In this document: one piece after another, positions 60,598 to 64,000 of the stretch | Layout: each line of letters starts with the position of its first letter | Position numbering within the stretch: the stretch's first letter is position 1 | Assembly (NCBI GenBank): GCA_017643215.1 | Contig: JAEPNV010000001.1 | Span: 62,001 to 126,000, forward strand | Direction of reading: 5' to 3' | DNA length: 64,000 nt | Source of the DNA: Roseibium sp. | GTDB taxonomy: Bacteria; Pseudomonadota; Alphaproteobacteria; Rhizobiales; Stappiaceae | Notes under the pieces: model-generated | What the model was told of the DNA's origin: nothing | The model's database searches: none | Seen by the model: the letters and a program-made list of their open reading frames with translations, nothing else | Translations under genes and position numbers: made by a program

Positions 60598-61548
60598 ATG
60601 AAGTTTTTTACCTGCCCTCACTGTGCAGCTCAGGTTTTTTTCGACAATCTTGATTGCACATGTGGCGGTCAGTTGGCGTATCAGCCGGCAAAGAGCGAAA
60701 TGGTCCCCGCAGAGGCAACATGTGCCAACAGAAAATCGATTGACTGTAATTGGGTTTGCGAAGCTGGTCAGGAGCTTTGTCAGTCGTGCACGATGACAAA
60801 GACGCACCCCGATACAAGTGTTGACGGAAACTTGGCCCTCTGGAGACGAGCCGAAAAGGCCAAGCGTTGGGTGCTTGCCAATTTGCGACACCTTGGCTGG
60901 TTCCGTGAGACCGATACTGGCGCGCGACCGGTGTTTGAGCTTTTGTCGGAGAAAACGTTGCAGGGGCCGGAGCAGCCGGTCATGGGACATGCGGATGGAA
61001 CCATCGTAATCAACGTCGCCGAGGCCGACCCGGCCACACTTGTCGAACGGCGGGAACAAATGCGCGAACCGTATCGGACCATGATCGGTCACTATCGCCA
61101 TGAGATCGCGCATTTTCTTTTCATGCGCCTTTCAAAGAGCGAAAAGTTTCTGCAAGACTTTCGGACGAATTTTGGTGACGAAACGACGGATTACGCCGCT
61201 GCTCTGCAAGTCTACTACGAGACTGGTGCTCCAGCGGACTGGCAGGAACACTTCGTCTCGGAATATGCATCTGCGCACCCTCACGAGGACTGGGCGGAAA
61301 CGGCAGCTCACGTCCTGCATCTCAACGATCTTTGCGACAGTGCCCGTGCGTCGCGGCTTGTCGTCGGCGAAACTGGCTTCGAAATGTTGTCGCAAGACAA
61401 TTTGATCTCAGACGGGTTAACCCTCGGCATTGCCCTCAATCACTTGAACCGTTCCATGGGGTTGGAAGATGCCTATCCCTTTGTAATCTCGCCCAATGTC
61501 AGGGAAAAACTGACTTTCGCTGCGGTTCACCTCAAGCGCGGCGATTAA
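60598..61548 (+). CDS. Zinc-ribbon putative metallopeptidase
   Basis: The 316-aa protein begins with a zinc ribbon (CPHC at 6-9 and CTCG at 20-23), followed by a second cysteine set (C42, C50, C54, C61, C64). The catalytic-looking HEIAH motif is at 168-172 in GHYRHEIAHFLF, and HEDWAETAAHVLH near residue 230 may supply a third ligand. The architecture corresponds to the zinc-ribbon metallopeptidase family (PF10005 type). The substrate is unknown. It stands alone on the plus strand downstream of the MITE-like element. Confidence 0.82.
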   Translation: MKFFTCPHCAAQVFFDNLDCTCGGQLAYQPAKSEMVPAEATCANRKSIDCNWVCEAGQELCQSCTMTKTHPDTSVDGNLALWRRAEKAKRWVLANLRHLGWFRETDTGARPVFELLSEKTLQGPEQPVMGHADGTIVINVAEADPATLVERREQMREPYRTMIGHYRHEIAHFLFMRLSKSEKFLQDFRTNFGDETTDYAAALQVYYETGAPADWQEHFVSEYASAHPHEDWAETAAHVLHLNDLCDSARASRLVVGETGFEMLSQDNLISDGLTLGIALNHLNRSMGLEDAYPFVISPNVREKLTFAAVHLKRGD

Positions 61549-61594
61549 GACAATCAACAAGCTGTCGAACGAAAGCGAAAGCTCGTTGGAAACC

Positions 61595-61679
61595 GGATAA
61601 GACCCTTGGTAGAGGAATTGACTGTGCGAGAAACAACACTGTTGTTGCAACCTGAAGCCGGACACAGAGGGTCTTATCC
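61595..61679. repeat. 12-base inverted repeat with 61-base spacer
   Basis: GGATAAGACCCT (61595-61606) and AGGGTCTTATCC (61668-61679) are perfect reverse complements. The spacer contains a second small hairpin (ACAAC-ACT-GTTGT). It lies between the metallopeptidase stop and the 57-aa gene and could be a structured RNA, a terminator-like fold or a very small inverted-repeat element. Confidence 0.55.
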
Positions 61680-61742
61680 TGACGGACGGAACAAACCAAT
61701 CACAAATGCGTTTTCCTTTCGACAACACGAAAGGAGCTTTCA

Positions 61743-61916
61743 ATGAGCCTTCAGAAAAAAACCAGACAAGCTGCAGAAGAGGAAGCACTGCGCATCAAGC
61801 GTGTCGCGGAAAAGAGCAGTACAGGGGGCCAGCTTGGCGGCACGCGTTTCGGTCAGGAGCCCTTTGACGCTAAAACAGCGGAGCCCGCGACCCGCCGTCC
61901 AGGTTCAGACAAGTAA
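61743..61916 (+). CDS. Small hydrophilic protein (57 aa)
   Basis: The ATG is preceded by a strong ribosome site, AAAGGAG, six bases away. The product is rich in Lys, Glu, Ala and Arg in the first half (SLQKKTRQAAEEEALRIKRV, helical) and Gly/Pro/Arg-rich in the second (STGGQLGGTRFGQEPFD). I recognise no family. It resembles short stress-associated hydrophilic proteins, but no function can be stated. Confidence 0.65.
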   Translation: MSLQKKTRQAAEEEALRIKRVAEKSSTGGQLGGTRFGQEPFDAKTAEPATRRPGSDK

Positions 61917-61941
61917 GCCCGGTTGACCGTGGAACGAGGAT

Positions 61942-61990
61942 CGCAGCGTTGCGGGCTCGGTTCGTGTTTGAACCGGGACGCGGCGCTGCG
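61942..61990 (+). other. Nested hairpin after the 57-aa gene
   Basis: CGCAGCG (61942-61948) pairs with CGCTGCG (61984-61990), and inside it CGGTTC (61958-61963) pairs with GAACCG (61970-61975). It begins 26 bases after the 57-aa stop and precedes the convergent reductase gene; it may end transcription from one or both sides, followed by GGTTTGT rather than a long T-run. Confidence 0.5.
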
Positions 61991-62031
61991 GTTTGTCATG
62001 TGGTGGGTGACAGTTAAGCAGGGGGAACGAC

Positions 62032-62697
62032 TTATTCTTCCGTAACAATCCTTTTGTCATCCACGCCCATATCCTTCAGGTTGGACACCATCGCCTCGAC
62101 CATCTTCTCGGGCCCGCACACATAAAAGGTCTGGTCGATCGTGCGGATTATCTCGGCAAGCGCCGCCTTGTCGAACTGACCGTGCCGCATTCCGTCACAG
62201 TTTTCTTCGCTCAGGGCATAGTCGACCTTTAAGCCAGTCATCCCGTCGAGCTCTTCCTTCAGGATGATGTCCGCGGCGGTTTTATTGCCGAACAGCAGCC
62301 TGTGTCCGGAGAGCTCTCCCTTTGCCTCCAGATCTCTCAAAATGGCCAGAAACGGAGTGAGGCCGGCACCTCCGGCGATAAACGTACCGCGTCCCTTGTA
62401 GCCAATCGCACCCCAGGCGTCTTCAATGATGAAACGCTCGCCGGGGACAACATCATCGAATTTGTGCGTTACACCGTCATGATCGCGATAGGCCTTGATC
62501 GTGAACTCGAGGTGATTGTCTTCGGGCAAGGAGGTAAAAGTGAAAGGACGTGCTTCGTCCTCCCAGTCCGGCCTGTCGATCCGGAGTTCGGTTGCCTGAC
62601 CCGGTTCAAAGGAATAGCCGTTGGGGCGTTCGGTCCTGAAGGACCAGACGTTGTGGGTCACTTTGTTTTTCGACAGAATCTTGACCTTGCGGGTCAT
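62032..62697 (-). CDS. Ferredoxin/flavodoxin-NADP reductase-like flavoprotein
   Basis: The 221-aa protein has an FAD-binding barrel (RPFTFTSLPEDNHLEF) and a pyridine-nucleotide domain (TFIAGGAGLTPFLAILRDL, FYVCGPEKMVEAM). It lacks an Fe-S domain and therefore transfers electrons between NAD(P)H and a separate partner. The C terminus is short, without the final aromatic residue of plant-type FNR. ATG 62697 is used with GGAGGTATT upstream. Confidence 0.87.
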   Translation of the reverse strand: MTRKVKILSKNKVTHNVWSFRTERPNGYSFEPGQATELRIDRPDWEDEARPFTFTSLPEDNHLEFTIKAYRDHDGVTHKFDDVVPGERFIIEDAWGAIGYKGRGTFIAGGAGLTPFLAILRDLEAKGELSGHRLLFGNKTAADIILKEELDGMTGLKVDYALSEENCDGMRHGQFDKAALAEIIRTIDQTFYVCGPEKMVEAMVSNLKDMGVDDKRIVTEE

Positions 62698-62769
62698 GCA
62701 ATACCTCCGGATAATTCGGTGAAAGACTGAATGAGTAGCGCGCGGCAACTTGGCGTGCTCAATCCTTAA

Positions 62770-63483
62770 TTATCCCGCCTTACGGAACTCGAACGGTTCG
62801 ACATGTTGGCTTTGCTGTTGCCGGTTCCTGGCGCAATCGGCAAGCCAGCGGAACAGCTGGAGCTGCGCCTTCGAAAAGGGCATGAGTTCGGGATGCCATT
62901 GAACTCCGAGCGCATGCTGACCGGAACTGTCCTCTATAGCCTGAACGATGCCGTGTTCGTCGGTGGCACTCACGCGCAGGCCCTTGCCGAGATCCTTGAC
63001 TGATTGATGGTGAAGCGCGTTCACGGCGCACGTCGTTGATCCAAGGATCTTTGCCAGCAAAGACTGGTCGGTGATGCCGATCTGCTTGCGTGGCAGCACG
63101 GTGCGCAGTGTCGGTGCCATTTCAAACACCTCATAGACGTCGGCATGCAGCGTTCCGCCAAGGCTGACATTGATCATCTGTGCCCCGCGGCAAATGCCCA
63201 TGAGAGGCAATCCCAACTTTGCTGCCTGTTTGACGAGACGTGTTTCAAGGGCATCGCGTTCCGGGTCGAGCCGGACGTTGGGCAACAGGTCGCCGCCATA
63301 GAGGGAGGCGCTGATGTCGTCGCCACCACCAACGATAAGAGCGTCGACGTCTTTGATATCAAACGGCCGATTGGGTGTGATGCGCTTGGCGCTGGCGCCT
63401 ACACGCCACAGCGCGAAAGAAATAGCCAGAAAAGACCGCCATCCGCCCCGGGCCGATGTGGAAACGCCAATGAGAGGTTTCAT
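62770..63483 (-). CDS. Class I glutamine amidotransferase-like gamma-glutamyl hydrolase (peptidase C26)
   Basis: The 237-aa protein has VGGGDDISASLYGG, the nucleophile Cys in MGICRGAQMINVSLGG and the His-Glu of VQWHPELM, matching PuuD-type gamma-glutamyl hydrolases. It hydrolyses gamma-glutamyl amides. It is translationally coupled to the amidoligase gene (ATGA overlap), and the two likely make and break, or pass ammonia for, gamma-glutamyl amide bonds. Confidence 0.9.
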   Translation of the reverse strand: MKPLIGVSTSARGGWRSFLAISFALWRVGASAKRITPNRPFDIKDVDALIVGGGDDISASLYGGDLLPNVRLDPERDALETRLVKQAAKLGLPLMGICRGAQMINVSLGGTLHADVYEVFEMAPTLRTVLPRKQIGITDQSLLAKILGSTTCAVNALHHQSVKDLGKGLRVSATDEHGIVQAIEDSSGQHALGVQWHPELMPFSKAQLQLFRWLADCARNRQQQSQHVEPFEFRKAG

Positions 63484-64000
63484 TTATCCATAACCCGTTT
63501 GATCGCATCGGCTGCAGCGTTGAAAATGCGTTCCTTCCTGTTTTTGGACTGCATGTCTGAAATCCGGCGTAAGAGCGTTGACCTGTCTCTTGCCAGGTCC
63601 TCGACCGCCAACCACCTCTGCCATTCCTGAGAAATGGACCATGAGCTATCGCCGATGCGGGCATCCGGAAGCCGGTAATGAAAGGCTGGCCGGACCGCGG
63701 AAGGGTCGTCGCCAAGCACCGACGCGACAAGGTCGCGGTCTATCGACGCGAGAAGCGGGAACAAGTCGAGCTCCCGGTTCTTGTTGGGGTTTGCCTCGCA
63801 GTAATCTCGGACAAACTCCGGAAAGTCGGGCGAATAAGCGGGGTCAAGGACCTTGTCTTGATACTCCCCCGGATATTGCGCGATGAACGGCAGCAGTTTG
63901 CGCGTTGTGTCCGGATCGATTTGAGTGCGGAGCTCTGGCGCCAAGACCATAAAGGCTTGCAAGATCCGAAGGATTGGTTCGACCTCGCGATCTGCCCACT
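63480..64000 (-). CDS. Putative amidoligase, C-terminal part (partial)
   Basis: The frame runs off the right edge of the window; at least 173 residues are visible. SPDFPEFVRDYCEANPNKNR, LDLFPLLASIDRDLV and RPAFHYRLPDARI match the C-terminal region of Amidoligase_2 (PF12224) proteins, which are related to glutamine synthetase and gamma-glutamylcysteine ligase. These enzymes form amide or peptide bonds in an ATP-dependent way. The partner gene downstream is a class I amidotransferase, a pairing predicted for this family. The ATP-binding core is beyond the window. Confidence 0.83.
   Translation of the reverse strand, partial: WADREVEPILRILQAFMVLAPELRTQIDPDTTRKLLPFIAQYPGEYQDKVLDPAYSPDFPEFVRDYCEANPNKNRELDLFPLLASIDRDLVASVLGDDPSAVRPAFHYRLPDARIGDSSWSISQEWQRWLAVEDLARDRSTLLRRISDMQSKNRKERIFNAAADAIKRVMDK

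Noticed and set aside
1..64000. CRISPR arrays, rRNA genes and tRNA genes
   Set aside because: No regularly spaced repeats and no sequences matching rRNA or complete tRNA structures were found on reading through the window.

Overview
This is a GC-rich window with compact operons, many 4-base ATGA/GTGA start-stop overlaps and alphaproteobacterial gene orders (lptC-lptA-lptB-rpoN-hpf-ptsN, a short RNase D, a long-form HPF). It most likely comes from the Hyphomicrobiales or a near relative. No rRNA, tRNA or CRISPR array is seen. A bciA-like 8-vinyl reductase gene (47263-48282) hints at a phototrophic lineage or ancestry, but no other photosynthesis gene is present.

Layout. 1-3181: copper-handling operon (end of a Cu+ P-type ATPase, CueR-type regulator, cytochrome c, cytochrome c', Tat-exported multicopper oxidase). 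3313-9155: RNase D, LPS transport (lptC, lptA, lptB), sigma-54, hibernation factor and nitrogen-PTS EIIA. 9199-11055: opgH (minus strand). 11116-14481: four-gene cassette (MDR dehydrogenase, catalytically degenerate PTPS/QueD-like protein, GT4 glycosyltransferase, methyltransferase) resembling a pterin-glycoside or other tailoring pathway. 14696-20568: carrier protein, acyl-CoA dehydrogenase-like flavoprotein, amino acid:[carrier protein] ligase (a truncated SerRS-like enzyme), DUF1839 protein and a cytosolic GH2 glycosidase. 20611-34265: a large exopolysaccharide locus with a twin alpha/beta-hydrolase, Wzx, GT2, deacetylase, GT4s, GH5, Wzy-like polymerase, Wzz/GumC with a dead kinase domain, and WecG/TagA.

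34262-45878: an almost complete corrin-ring pathway of the cobalt-early type (cobK, cbiD, cobA, cobB/cbiA, cobM, cbiG-cobJ fusion, cobI, cobL, cobH, cbiX). It is preceded on the minus strand by a probable cobalamin riboswitch, so a long minus-strand operon starting near 46100 would be under B12 feedback. 46693-51543: GcvR-like ACT protein, bciA-like reductase, small HTH protein, CPA2 antiporter and a tandem universal stress protein. 51647-53253: a lower-GC FkbM-like gene and a YciB-like membrane protein. 53501-58654: a zinc-starvation regulon (DUF1826, COG0523 GTPase, znuA, znuC, znuB, zur) with likely Zur operators. 58651-64000: accessory region with the tail of a phage-type integrase, an EEP-family membrane protein, a 265-bp MITE-like element flanked by CTAG, a zinc-ribbon metallopeptidase, a 57-aa protein, a ferredoxin reductase, and a glutamine-amidotransferase/amidoligase pair running off the end.

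The best candidates for an undescribed system are the aminoacyl-carrier-protein module beside the exopolysaccharide locus and the adjacent cassette built on a PTPS-fold protein that has lost its catalytic residues.
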